Shown: piece after piece, positions 52,904 to 61,218 of the stretch
How the letters are laid out: each line of letters begins with the position of its first letter
Numbering within the stretch: the first letter of the stretch is position 1
Assembly: GCA_963662905.2 (NCBI GenBank)
Contig: CAXXFD010000002.1
Span: 124,001-188,000 of the forward strand
Direction of reading: 5' to 3'
Source: G963662905 sp963662905
GTDB taxonomy: Bacteria > Bacteroidota > Bacteroidia > Bacteroidales > WRLA01
DNA: 64,000 nt
Notes under the pieces: model-generated
The model's input: the letters and a program-made list of their open reading frames with translations, nothing else
Databases searched by the model: none
What the model was told of the DNA's origin: nothing
Position numbers and translations under genes: made by a program

Positions 52904-53174
52904 AACATTATCCGGTTATATGCAAGATGCTGTTCGCTGTAGGCTTACGCAAGAATTACCTGTTTGCCGGTTCGCACAATGCAGCCCAGCACGCGGCTAT
53001 GATCTACTCCTTTTTTGCCAGCTGCAAAATCCAAAACGTAGAACCCTTTGAGTGGCTCAAGCAAACATTAGGAAAAATCCAGGAACACCCAGCCAACCAG
53101 CTCCACCAACTTCTGCCCGGACAGCTTTAAAACATTATCCGGTTATATGCAAGATGCTGTTCGCTGTAGGCTTA
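52721..53174. repeat. 227-bp tandem duplication of the IS66 right end
   Basis: Bases 52721-52947 and 52948-53174 are the same sequence, holding the last 61 codons of tnpC, its stop codon and the right inverted repeat. The second copy therefore contains a promoterless gene fragment. The junction (GGCTTAC then GCAAGAATT) falls exactly at the inverted-repeat tip, suggesting a transposition or replication accident rather than random slippage. Confidence 0.95.
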
Positions 53175-53211
53175 CCTACCAACTACCTTTTGTGGAGGGA
53201 AAACAGGCCAT

Positions 53212-53277
53212 TTAGTGGGGTTTTGTATAGCTGATTCTTTTAGCCGGTGGGGTGGGTCAACTTAGTCCGGAATATCC
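53212..53277. repeat. 66-bp direct repeat, left copy
   Basis: From TTAGTGGGG to GGAATATCC, the sequence recurs at 54173-54238 with two mismatches. The pair brackets the mazEF-type module. The segment GTGGGTCAACTTAGTCCGGA resembles ends of decayed insertion sequences. Confidence 0.9.
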
Positions 53278-53334
53278 ATAAACCTAAAAATTGCATTTTT
53301 AAGATGCATTTGCCTCGTTAATGCACACAAAACA

Positions 53335-53365
53335 TTTGGTTTTCTCATTAAAAGTACTAACTTTG
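53335..53365 (+). promoter_or_regulatory. promoter of the mazEF-type operon
   Basis: TTTG (53335-53338) and TAACTTTG (53358-53365) are 19 bp apart, an ideal Bacteroidota promoter 24 bp before the antitoxin ATG. An inverted repeat TGCAT-ttttaag-ATGCA at about 53292-53308 lies just upstream and could be the operator for autoregulation. Confidence 0.75.
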
Positions 53366-53388
53366 TAATTACAATAAATTCATCGAAC

Positions 53389-53634
53389 ATGGAATTATCG
53401 ATTACGCAAATAGGAAATTCAAAAGGGATCAGGCTACCTAAGGCTTTGATTGACAAATACAATCTTAAAGACAAAGTAGAGCTCATCCTTGAAAAAGGTT
53501 ATATGATAATCAAACCAATATCCAATCCCAGAAAAGGCTGGGATGCGGCCTTTAAGAAAATGACGGAAGAAGGTGAAGACCAACTCTTAATGGACGATGT
53601 TTTCGAAGATGAAAATCCGGAAGAATGGACTTAA
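53389..53634 (+). CDS. mazE: AbrB/MazE-type antitoxin
   Basis: 81 residues. The N-terminal swapped-hairpin AbrB DNA-binding domain is clear: MELSITQIGNSKGIRLPKAL followed by IDKYNLKDKVELILEKGYMIIKP. The acidic C-terminal tail (EEGEDQLLMDDVFEDENPEEW) is the part expected to wrap the toxin. It overlaps the toxin gene by 10 bp, the usual arrangement in which the antitoxin comes first and represses the operon. Confidence 0.9.
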   Translation: MELSITQIGNSKGIRLPKALIDKYNLKDKVELILEKGYMIIKPISNPRKGWDAAFKKMTEEGEDQLLMDDVFEDENPEEWT

Positions 53635-53948
53635 ATCAATATCAGATTGTAATGGTCAACCTTGACCCCACCATTGGCAGTGAAATAAAGAAAACACGGC
53701 CATGTGTCATTATCTCTCCTGACGAAATGAACCGTCATTTATGCACGCTTACTATTGCTCCGATGACGACCACTTCAAAAAAATACCCAACAAGAATTGA
53801 AGTAAAGCACGATAACAAAATCGGCTGGATTGTTATAGATCAAATCCGGACAATTGACAAGAAGCGGATCGTCAGCATCCTCGGAAGGCTCTCCAAACCG
53901 GAAATTAAGGAGCTGAAATCGGTTATAAAAGAGACATTTGTGGATTAA
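53625..53948 (+). CDS. mazF: MazF/PemK-type endoribonuclease toxin
   Basis: 107 residues. YQIVMVNLDPTIGSEIKKTR-PCVIIS is the conserved start of the MazF/PemK fold with its catalytic Arg. APMTTTSKKYPTRI and GWIVIDQIRTIDKKRI match the second and third conserved blocks, and LSKPEIKELKSVI is the closing helix. The toxin cleaves mRNA at short sequences, halting growth when free of antitoxin. Length and motifs suggest it is functional. The module lies between 66-bp repeats beside an IS66 element, so it is part of the mobile zone. Confidence 0.92.
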   Translation: MDLNQYQIVMVNLDPTIGSEIKKTRPCVIISPDEMNRHLCTLTIAPMTTTSKKYPTRIEVKHDNKIGWIVIDQIRTIDKKRIVSILGRLSKPEIKELKSVIKETFVD

Positions 53949-54388
53949 TAATTTGAGCAACCAACAAATTGGCACAAAAACTTATAAACCCAGATACAGT
54001 AGCGCAGTCGATTTACTCATGATGTTGTTTATTTTTATCGGTATTCATGATTCGATTCGCTTAATTCTCAGCCATCCGTCCATTTCTGACAGCTTTTGCT
54101 GTATGGAAGCAAATTGAAAGTAATCGATCCAGCCTCGTTGTATTGAGTTGAGTTTATTGAGCCAATACCCAATTAGTGGGGTTTTGTATAGCTGATTCTT
54201 TTAGCCGGTGCAGTGGGTCAACTTAGTCCGGAATATCCAACAAAAATTAATATCCACAGATCGCAAATATTTGCTAATTTTAGCCATAATTAACGGCTGA
54301 GTGGATGAGAATAAAGTTTTTTAGACAGCTTGTCCCCTAATTTTTCAGGGGACTGCTGTTATGGCATTATATTTAAACCAGCAAGATT
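53949..54388. other. non-coding stretch with decayed mobile-element sequence
   Basis: About 440 bp between mazF and the serine hydrolase. It holds the right 66-bp repeat (54173-54238) and a hairpin GTCCCCT/AGGGGAC (about 54332-54353) without a T-run. No ORF with coding character was seen. Confidence 0.5.
54173..54238. repeat. 66-bp direct repeat, right copy
   Basis: Matches 53212-53277 at 64 of 66 positions (GTGCAGTGGG here, GTGGGGTGGG in the left copy). Confidence 0.9.
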
Positions 54389-55918
54389 ATGGGAAAAATA
54401 AAATATATTTTAATACTTGTTTTGGGCCTAAGTTTGCTTATCAGTATTAAGCAGACCACAGAAACAGCAATAAAGCAGTCTGAGTTTTCGAATATGAGAC
54501 ACTATGTTTCAATTGATGGTTTATGGCAATGTACAACTGATACAGAGTATCAATATCCACACGGAACACTTAAGTACTTTATAAAAATATATGGAGATGC
54601 TTTTGGAGAAATCACAGCAAGAGGATGTTTCATGTGGGATGACCGTTTTTACGATTATTGGGAATTTGATACTGTTCGATTCATAGAATCTACTAATGAA
54701 CTTTTGCTTATTGATAACGAAGGCGGTAAATATAGAGGGACTATTGATATAAAGAAAGAAGAAATTAGGGGATTTGCCTTCTGGGAACCAGAAAATAAAA
54801 ATGATTCCATTAAACTTAATTTTCAACGGGCAGAAGAAGAGGATGTTAATAAATTGTTTTTTCCTATCACTCCGGGGACTGAAGGAAGTATTGCATATAC
54901 TTATTATCAACCTGAACAGAATGATAATTATCTAAATACAGGTTCAATATTCAACTATATTACTGACTCAACAAGCTTTTATGATGTAATGGGGAAAATT
55001 ATAAAACAAAAATTTGGTCGTTTGGAATCATTATTAATTATTAAAGATCAAAAGCTAATTCTTGAAGAGTATTTTTATGGTTACAACAAAACTCAATTAC
55101 ATTACATTAATTCATGCACAAAGAGTATAACTTCTTTGTTATTGGGAATTTTATTAGAACATCATAAAAAACTTAATGTTGATCAATCTATTTTTAATTA
55201 TTTTCCCCAATACGATACACTACTAAATGCAGAAAAGAAAAAAATCACATTTAGACATGTATTAACAATGACATCCGGAATTGAAGAGGGAGAAGATTTC
55301 AAGGGCGCTAACCCAGAAGAATTTATAAAATATAAACTAAGCCTTCCATTGGAATCAAACCCTGGAGAAAGATTTCAATACAGCAATGAATCCACAAACC
55401 TACTTGGGTGTATAATTTATACCCTCGAGAATAAGCAAGCTGATGAATTTGCGAAAGAAGTACTTTTTAACAAGTTAGGTATTAACAATTTTATTTGGGA
55501 TAAAGAAAATGGAATTCTGTCATGTGCAAGTGGTCTTTATATGTATCCAAGAGATATGGCAAAAATTGGCTTGTTGAGTTTAAATGATGGTTGTTGGAAT
55601 GGAGAACAAATAGTCTCGAAAGAATGGATTAAAATTTCAACAAAACCACATGTAACCGAGAGTGAATTCTTTGATTATGGATTCCAATGGTGGCACAGAT
55701 CAAAGCAAAACAAATCGTGGTGGGACAGTCCATTACATGGAAGTAAAAATGAACATGATATGTTTTTAGCACTTGGTTATGGTGGGCAGTATATAATGGT
55801 AATAAAAGACCTTAATATGGTTATTGTAATAACATCATCTGATAATAATGAAAGTAATGGTTTGGCATTTACTAAAATTCCAATGATAATTGAAGAAGTA
55901 GTTCCATTATTTAAGTAA
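54389..55918 (+). CDS. serine hydrolase (class C beta-lactamase / PBP-like) with N-terminal beta domain
   Basis: 509 residues. A hydrophobic N-terminus (MGKIKYILILVLGLSLLISI) acts as signal peptide or anchor. Residues about 40-165 form a lipocalin/DUF2147-like beta domain (DGLWQCTTDTEYQYPHGTLK...). Residues about 190-505 are the beta-lactamase fold. The nucleophile Ser and Lys lie in the SxxK motif SCTKS, the YxN motif is YSNESTN, and the third block is LALGYGGQYIMV, with HGS replacing KTG just before it. Such proteins are esterases or peptidases acting on D-amino-acid or ester substrates more often than antibiotic resistance enzymes. The gene is AT-rich relative to core genes and is followed by the same 3' element as the histidine kinase. 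Confidence 0.88.
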   Translation: MGKIKYILILVLGLSLLISIKQTTETAIKQSEFSNMRHYVSIDGLWQCTTDTEYQYPHGTLKYFIKIYGDAFGEITARGCFMWDDRFYDYWEFDTVRFIESTNELLLIDNEGGKYRGTIDIKKEEIRGFAFWEPENKNDSIKLNFQRAEEEDVNKLFFPITPGTEGSIAYTYYQPEQNDNYLNTGSIFNYITDSTSFYDVMGKIIKQKFGRLESLLIIKDQKLILEEYFYGYNKTQLHYINSCTKSITSLLLGILLEHHKKLNVDQSIFNYFPQYDTLLNAEKKKITFRHVLTMTSGIEEGEDFKGANPEEFIKYKLSLPLESNPGERFQYSNESTNLLGCIIYTLENKQADEFAKEVLFNKLGINNFIWDKENGILSCASGLYMYPRDMAKIGLLSLNDGCWNGEQIVSKEWIKISTKPHVTESEFFDYGFQWWHRSKQNKSWWDSPLHGSKNEHDMFLALGYGGQYIMVIKDLNMVIVITSSDNNESNGLAFTKIPMIIEEVVPLFK

Positions 55919-55931
55919 TATTACAATGCCC

Positions 55932-56030
55932 AACAATTAAGTAACGTTTTCCGGCCATAGCCGGAAACCCCCGTTCCCGTGCGTGTCCTCACGCGTGGCT
56001 TAGCGAGTCCGGCTAAGTAAACCAATACCT
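55932..56030. repeat. 3'-end element with 39-bp repeat and hairpins (right copy)
   Basis: Bases 55932-55970 repeat 50489-50527 with one mismatch. The hairpin TTTCCGGC-cata-GCCGGAAA is followed by GCGTG-tcct-CACGC and CTTAGC-gagtccg-GCTAAG, three consecutive stem-loops starting 14 bp after the serine hydrolase stop codon. The tails of the two copies differ. Confidence 0.7.
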
Positions 56031-56082
56031 TCCGCAAGGCACAAAAGCAGCTTTCTTTCAACAGTTCTTGTTGCCTTGATAT

Positions 56083-56148
56083 TTTCATGCGCATCAAAAT
56101 TGATTTTCATGCGCATGAAAAATATTTTTGATGCGCATCAAAAATAAT
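56083..56148. repeat. 22-bp tandem repeat with ATGCGCAT palindromes
   Basis: ATGCGCAT occurs at 56087, 56109 and 56131, exactly 22 bp apart. Each is preceded by TTTC or TTTG and followed by A/T-rich spacer. The three self-complementary octamers on the same helical face could be an operator or simply a decayed microsatellite. Confidence 0.8.
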
Positions 56149-56384
56149 TTCTACGCCTGTAATAATTAATTTAAATCCCTATTGAGAATCCAACAAGACC
56201 TTAACAATTATAAAAAGCATGCCGGATTATGGCATTTCTGAATCAGGCAGGTAGAACAGCACAGGCATGGATTTGAATTGGCAGACATTTATAATCAGTG
56301 TGGCCCGGCAATTTTGTTAGGTAAATTTTTACCGAATTTTCCAGCAATTCCCCTCAAAACCCACATTGTCCCCACAGGGGTTTT

Positions 56385-56417
56385 CGCTATACCATCGCTA
56401 TACCATCGCTATACCAA
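56385..56417. repeat. 11-bp tandem repeat, three copies
   Basis: CGCTATACCAT at 56385 and 56396, and CGCTATACCAA at 56407, with the same 11-bp period as the TGCA array near 8.0 kb. Confidence 0.85.
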
Positions 56418-56551
56418 GTCGCTGCAAATACTTTGCGGGCAGCCGGCTGCTGTGGCGGAGTTAATAGGAGTTATTCTGTAAAAATAATCTTCGGGCGAAT
56501 GGGCTTGTCCTTTTATCTACTTACCGGATAACCGGGTTCGTCCTCAAAACT

Positions 56552-56643
56552 ACTCATCGGATGACTGAAACCGGCTGTTAACCACTCATCGGATGACTGG
56601 GAATCATCCGATGAGTTAGGTATTTGATCGTCATCCGATGATT
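56552..56643. repeat. TCATCSGATGA palindrome cluster
   Basis: TCATC[C/G]GATGA occurs at 56554, 56586, 56604 and 56631. The middle two form a perfect 13-bp stem, ACTCATCGGATGA with TCATCCGATGAGT around a 7-nt loop. The same arms form the hairpin at 8498-8530. Confidence 0.8.
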
Positions 56644-56892
56644 AACACATCTACCGACTTCTTAAACGATTGTTGATTTGCCACGCCTAAGTTTTTCCGC
56701 CCTAAGTGACTCGTATCAATACCAAGACCAGGCTGAGATCGTATATTATAGACGACCTCTGATCAAGCATTAAGAACCTCAATTATGAAAGCCTTCCGGG
56801 CCGAATCAATCAAAAACCAAAGCCGGGACAAAATTGTTATATTTGTGGCCGAAAAAATTGTCGAAGCAAATTATTAATTAAAAAATACACGC
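56643..56892. other. remainder of the 1-kb intergenic region before fabG
   Basis: No gene found between the palindrome cluster and fabG. The only recognisable feature is the -7 element listed separately. The full 55919-56892 gap is otherwise filled by the repeats listed above. Confidence 0.5.
56838..56845 (+). promoter_or_regulatory. -7 element of fabG
   Basis: TATATTTG matches TAnnTTTG. It predicts a leader of about 40 nt before the fabG ATG. No clear TTTG is found at the -33 distance. Confidence 0.45.
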
Positions 56893-57639
56893 ATGAAATT
56901 ACTGGAAGGAAAAACAGCTTTGATAACCGGTGCTGCACGCGGAATCGGTAAAGGCATTGCACTTCGTTTTGCGCAGGAAGGTGCCAATATTGCTTTCACT
57001 GACCTGAAACGTGATGAAGTAATGGAAGAAACCGAGAAAGAACTTGCTGCGCTTGGTGTTCAGGCCAAAGGTTTTGCTTCCGATGCCAGCTCTTTCGAGC
57101 AAGCCGAACAGCTTATCGCTGATGTTGTTAAAGAGTTTGGCCGCATCGACGTGCTGGTAAACAATGCCGGCATCACCCGCGACAATCTGCTGATGCGCAT
57201 GAGCGAAACAGACTGGGATCTGGTAATCAAAGTGAACCTCAAGTCGATTTTCAATATGACCAAAGCGGTACAGCGCACAATGCTCAAGCAACGTTTTGGC
57301 AGCATCGTCAATATGAGTTCTGTGGTTGGAGTTGGCGGCAATGCCGGACAGGCAAACTACAGTGCTTCCAAAGCCGGCCTGATTGGTTTTACCAAGAGCA
57401 TTGCACAGGAAATCGGCTCCCGCAATATCCGCGTGAATGCCATTGCCCCGGGTTTCATCGAAACGGAAATGACGGCAAAACTCACGGACGAACAGCGCGA
57501 TGCATGGATTCAGGACATTCCCTTGCGCCGCTCCGGCAAACCGGAAGATGTGGCCAATGTTGCCCTTTTCCTGGCCAGCGATTTGAGCAGCTACGTGAGC
57601 GGACAGGTGATCAATGTTTGTGGCGGCATGAAAATGTAA
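56893..57639 (+). CDS. fabG: 3-oxoacyl-[acyl-carrier-protein] reductase
   Basis: 248 residues, the typical length. It is an NADPH-dependent short-chain dehydrogenase that reduces 3-oxoacyl-ACP in fatty-acid synthesis. The cofactor motif is ITGAARGIGKGIAL, followed by VLVNNAGITRDNLLMRMSE. The catalytic Ser is in GSIVNMSSVVGVGGNAGQ and the Tyr-Lys pair is in NYSASKAGLIGFTK. NVRVNAIAPGF-type sequence (NIRVNAIAPGFIETEMT) and SSYVSGQVINVCGGM close the protein. The ITRDNLLMRM segment and ETEMT are characteristic of FabG rather than generic SDRs. It is followed 6 bp later by the VWA-like membrane protein gene. Confidence 0.94.
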   Translation: MKLLEGKTALITGAARGIGKGIALRFAQEGANIAFTDLKRDEVMEETEKELAALGVQAKGFASDASSFEQAEQLIADVVKEFGRIDVLVNNAGITRDNLLMRMSETDWDLVIKVNLKSIFNMTKAVQRTMLKQRFGSIVNMSSVVGVGGNAGQANYSASKAGLIGFTKSIAQEIGSRNIRVNAIAPGFIETEMTAKLTDEQRDAWIQDIPLRRSGKPEDVANVALFLASDLSSYVSGQVINVCGGMKM

Positions 57640-57645
57640 TCCAGA

Positions 57646-59736
57646 TTGAACATCCAAACCGAATATCCGGAAATCCTGATACCGGTCGCAATAATCGCAG
57701 GGCTGTTGATTGCAGCAGCCCTGTATTTCCGCGACCGTAAAAATGAATTCGGGCGTTTGCCCCTTTTCGTCATGGCGGCTTTGCGTTTTCTGGCGGCCTC
57801 TACCCTATTCTTTTTGCTGCTCGGGCCGATGATCAGCGGAAACCAAAAAATCATACAAAAACCACTGCTGCTGTTTTTTACAGACAACAGCTCATCCATT
57901 GCCCTGCGCTCCGATTCTTCCGAACTCAGGAAAACACAGAAGGAAATCCATCAGTTGGCAGCATCTTTTGCCGAAGAATTTGATACGGCTTTTTTTACTT
58001 TCGGAAACAAAGTAGAAAACCGTTCGGAAGGCACTTTTAATGAAGAAATTTCTGATTACAGCCAGGTAAACACCTATATCAAAAACCTTTACCGTGGCCG
58101 CATGCCTTCCGGGATAATCCTTGCCGGCGACGGGCGTTTCACCCGTGGCAGCAATCCGCTTTATGCCCCTGCACTGCATCCTGCCAAAGTTTATACCATC
58201 GCATTGGGCGACAGCAGCAGCATACGCGATCTTGTACTCAAAAAAATAAATTACAACAAAAGGGTTTTCCTGAACAATAAATTCCCCATTGAAATTATTG
58301 TGCAGGCAGAAGGCATGAAAGGTCAAGAGGTACAATTGCGCATTACCGAAGCCGACAGCCTGCTCCATGAAGAAAATTTTATTGTTCCGTCATCGAATTA
58401 TACTGCCGGAAGGCTGGTTTATCTTAAAGCAGACAAGAAAGGCTTTCGGAAAATCAAGGCAGAGCTGATCCAAAACGGTATTGCAGAAATCAGCAAACAA
58501 AACAATGCTTCCAACGCATATTTTGAAGTAGTTTCGGAAAAGAAAAAAATCGTTTTGATTTATGATGCCCCGCATCCTGATGTTGCGGCTGTGCGAAATG
58601 CCCTGAGCAGCGACCTGAACTATCAGTTTACGACCGGAAATTATAATCAGCTCAAAGACAGTATTTCGGGATGCAACTTATTGATTCTGCACCAGCTTCC
58701 TGCCCAAGGAAACAATCCGGCAAAACTGGCGCAAAGCATACTCGATCAGAAAATCCCGACGCTTTACATACTTGGAGAACAATCAGATATCCAGAGTTTC
58801 AATCAGATGCAGTCTGTTTGTCAAATCCTTCAAAGCAATACAACGAACAGTTTTGACGAAGCCTTTCCATTTTTGAACGAAAGCTTTAGCCTGTTTACAC
58901 TGGAAGATGGCCTCAGCAAAAAGATGGAAAACTGGCCTCCGCTGCGTGTAGCTTTTGGAAATTATCAAACATCAGGCAACAGCCAAAGCCTTGTAAATCA
59001 AAAAATCGGCCGCATCCAAACAAGGCGCCCGCTTATTGCCTTCGGAACATTCAACGATATAAAAACCGGCATTATTGCAGGAGAAGGCATCTGGAGGTGG
59101 CGCATCAGCAATTACAAAAACAATGAAACACATCAGGATTTTGATCAGCTTATCCGCAGGATGGTACATTATCTTTCGCTCAACGAAAACAAGAAAAAGC
59201 TACGCATCGACCTGCCTGATGAAATATCGGAAAACGAAGAGCTTACAGGAAGCGCCATTTTGCTCAATGAGGCCAACGAACCCGTCAACCAGCCTGATTT
59301 ACAGATTAATCTACAGGACGATTTAAGCGGAAATTCCTTTGATTTCGCTTTTTCACGACAGGGCAACAGCTACAAATTGCGGGCAGGACAAATTCCGGTG
59401 GGTTCTTACCGCTGGACAGCCGGCACTCAGTTGGGCAATAAAAAGTACACAGAAACCGGCAACATCAATGTCAGTTCCCTGCAATTGGAGCAGCTCAACC
59501 TAAAAGCCAACCACCGGCTATTGCAACAGCTTGCACTGAAATACAAGGGGCAGATGTTTTATCCCGACCAAATGCAGGCTTTGCAAAATGCGATAAGGGA
59601 AAATATTCCCGCACAGGAAAACATCCGCTACCGCAAAAAAACCGAGCCGCTGACCAATTTCTGGTGGATCGCTGCTTTGATTGTGCTATGGCTGGGCTCA
59701 GAATGGTTTTTGCGCAAGCGTTTCGGCTCCTACTAA
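57646..59736 (+). CDS. membrane protein with von Willebrand factor A/BatA-like architecture
   Basis: 696 residues starting at a TTG (MNIQTEYPEILIPVAIIAGL). Two N-terminal spans (about 10-26 and 38-62) are followed by a large periplasmic part. Its first section (LLLFFTDNSSSIALRSDSSE) resembles the MIDAS strand DxSxS of VWA domains, though the consensus is altered to DNSSS. The C-terminus returns to the membrane (NFWWIAALIVLWLGSEWFLRKRFG). This plan of two N-terminal spans, a VWA-like/glutamine-amidotransferase-like region and a C-terminal anchor matches a widespread Bacteroidota family near Bat operons. Function is unknown. It lies between fabG and an M48 protease on one strand, probably co-transcribed. 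Confidence 0.75.
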   Translation: MNIQTEYPEILIPVAIIAGLLIAAALYFRDRKNEFGRLPLFVMAALRFLAASTLFFLLLGPMISGNQKIIQKPLLLFFTDNSSSIALRSDSSELRKTQKEIHQLAASFAEEFDTAFFTFGNKVENRSEGTFNEEISDYSQVNTYIKNLYRGRMPSGIILAGDGRFTRGSNPLYAPALHPAKVYTIALGDSSSIRDLVLKKINYNKRVFLNNKFPIEIIVQAEGMKGQEVQLRITEADSLLHEENFIVPSSNYTAGRLVYLKADKKGFRKIKAELIQNGIAEISKQNNASNAYFEVVSEKKKIVLIYDAPHPDVAAVRNALSSDLNYQFTTGNYNQLKDSISGCNLLILHQLPAQGNNPAKLAQSILDQKIPTLYILGEQSDIQSFNQMQSVCQILQSNTTNSFDEAFPFLNESFSLFTLEDGLSKKMENWPPLRVAFGNYQTSGNSQSLVNQKIGRIQTRRPLIAFGTFNDIKTGIIAGEGIWRWRISNYKNNETHQDFDQLIRRMVHYLSLNENKKKLRIDLPDEISENEELTGSAILLNEANEPVNQPDLQINLQDDLSGNSFDFAFSRQGNSYKLRAGQIPVGSYRWTAGTQLGNKKYTETGNINVSSLQLEQLNLKANHRLLQQLALKYKGQMFYPDQMQALQNAIRENIPAQENIRYRKKTEPLTNFWWIAALIVLWLGSEWFLRKRFGSY

Positions 59737-59751
59737 AACACTCAAACGACT

Positions 59752-61011
59752 ATGGTTACAACATTTTTCTGGATTATCATCGGAATCTTTTGTTTTGAAT
59801 TTGTGCTCGAACGCATACTTTCAGCCCTGAACACCAGCTACCGCAGCAAGCCTGTCCCGAAACTGCTTGAAGGCATTTATGACGAAGAAAAATACCGCAA
59901 ATCGCAGCAATACGGCCACGACAAAGACCGCTTTGGCATGCTCTCGTCCGGCATCAGCTTTATTGCAACACTTTGCGTTTTGGTTTTTGGCGGCTTTGGA
60001 TGGCTCGATGGTTTTGTGCGCCAATTCAGTGGTAACGAAATCATTGTCAGCCTTTTGTTCTTTGGGATTTTGGGCCTGGCCGCCGATATCCTCTCCACTC
60101 CTTTTGCGCTCTATTCCACTTTTGTGATCGAAGAAAAATACGGTTTCAACCGCACCACACCCAAAACCTTTGTTTTGGACAAGCTGAAATCATGGCTGTT
60201 GAGCATCATCATCGGCGCGCCGCTTTTTGCACTCATCATCTGGCTGTTTGAAATCAGCGGTGACCTGTTCTGGATCTGGGCCTGGATTGTGATGTCGGCA
60301 TTCAGTTTGTTTATGTTGCTCTTTTATTCCAATCTGATTGTACCGCTTTTCAACAAACAAAAACCTTTGGAAGAAGGAAAGCTGCGCGATGCGATTGAAT
60401 CCTTTGCACAAAAAGCCGGATTTAAGCTCAAAAATATCTACACCATTGACGGTTCTAAACGCAGCACAAAAGCCAATGCTTATTTCACCGGATTGGGCCC
60501 CAAAAAACGTATTGTGCTGTACGATACGCTTATCAATGAGCTGAGTACAGACGAAATTGTGGCTGTTCTGGCACATGAAGTCGGGCATTATAAACACAAG
60601 CACACCCTCTTCGGGCTGGTTTCCGGCATCTTGCAAACCGGATTATTGTTGTTTTTGCTATCGCTCTTCATCCAGAAAGGTTCGGATATCGCAGCAGCTA
60701 TTTCAAGTGCCATTGCAGGAGGAACGGCTGTGCCCGCATCATTCCATTTGGGCATTCTGGCCTTTGGGGTTTTGTACAGCCCGGTAAGCATGATTCTCGG
60801 TTTGGGGGGCAATGTACTTTCGCGCAAATTTGAATATCAGGCCGATGCCTTTGCTGCAAAATACGATTTAGGCGATGCGCTTATCAATGCTTTAAAAACG
60901 CTCAGCAAAACCAGTTTGAGTAATCTGGTACCCCATCCGGCCTATGTTTTTGTGTATCTTTCGCATCCTACTTTGTTGCAGCGGGTGAAAGCGATCGTTG
61001 CAGGGAAATAA
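59752..61011 (+). CDS. M48-family membrane metallopeptidase, Ste24/CAAX-protease-like
   Basis: 419 residues with five to seven membrane spans. The zinc-binding HExxH motif is in VLAHEVGHYKHKH (His and Glu near residues 278-282), and the third ligand Glu lies in KFEYQADAFAAK. The N-terminal region (KYRKSQQYGHDKDRFGMLSS, STFVIEEKYGFNRTTPKTF) is the Ste24/CPBP1 signature, distinguishing it from the shorter HtpX proteases. Family members degrade or process membrane proteins. It begins 15 bp after the preceding gene, suggesting an envelope-related operon. Confidence 0.9.
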   Translation: MVTTFFWIIIGIFCFEFVLERILSALNTSYRSKPVPKLLEGIYDEEKYRKSQQYGHDKDRFGMLSSGISFIATLCVLVFGGFGWLDGFVRQFSGNEIIVSLLFFGILGLAADILSTPFALYSTFVIEEKYGFNRTTPKTFVLDKLKSWLLSIIIGAPLFALIIWLFEISGDLFWIWAWIVMSAFSLFMLLFYSNLIVPLFNKQKPLEEGKLRDAIESFAQKAGFKLKNIYTIDGSKRSTKANAYFTGLGPKKRIVLYDTLINELSTDEIVAVLAHEVGHYKHKHTLFGLVSGILQTGLLLFLLSLFIQKGSDIAAAISSAIAGGTAVPASFHLGILAFGVLYSPVSMILGLGGNVLSRKFEYQADAFAAKYDLGDALINALKTLSKTSLSNLVPHPAYVFVYLSHPTLLQRVKAIVAGK

Positions 61012-61218
61012 AACAAATACGGCTTCTCGGCTTCCTTCGGCTTACTTCGGCTTCGCTCAGCACAGGCCGCTCAGGGAACACGCTCGAAGACCTTGATGAA
61101 CGTTTGTTAAAGGGAGATGAGACCAAGCATGAGGAATTCAGATAGCTATCAGAAGGAGGAATCTGTAGGAGATTTACCTTTTGTCTTTTCCACGAAATTT
61201 CAAGTAGAACCACAAATA

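Larger units (their letters stand above)
50672..53183 (+). mobile_element. complete IS66-family insertion sequence with 8-bp target duplication
   Basis: The left inverted repeat starts at 50680 (GTAAGCCTTCAGCAAAAGGC). The right one ends at 53175 (complement begins GTAAGCCTACAGCGAACAGC). The element is flanked by CTACCAAC at 50672-50679 and again at 53176-53183, the 8-bp duplication typical of IS66. It carries tnpA, tnpB and tnpC in order. The last 227 bp, comprising the tnpC 3' end plus the right inverted repeat, are present twice in tandem, so the element has an internal as well as a terminal right end. The ORFs are intact, so it may be active. Confidence 0.92.

Noticed and set aside
52825..53234. 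ORFs of 101 and 60 codons at the IS66 right end
   Set aside because: They run out of frame through the first copy of the duplicated tnpC end and into the second copy; they are fragments created by the 227-bp duplication.
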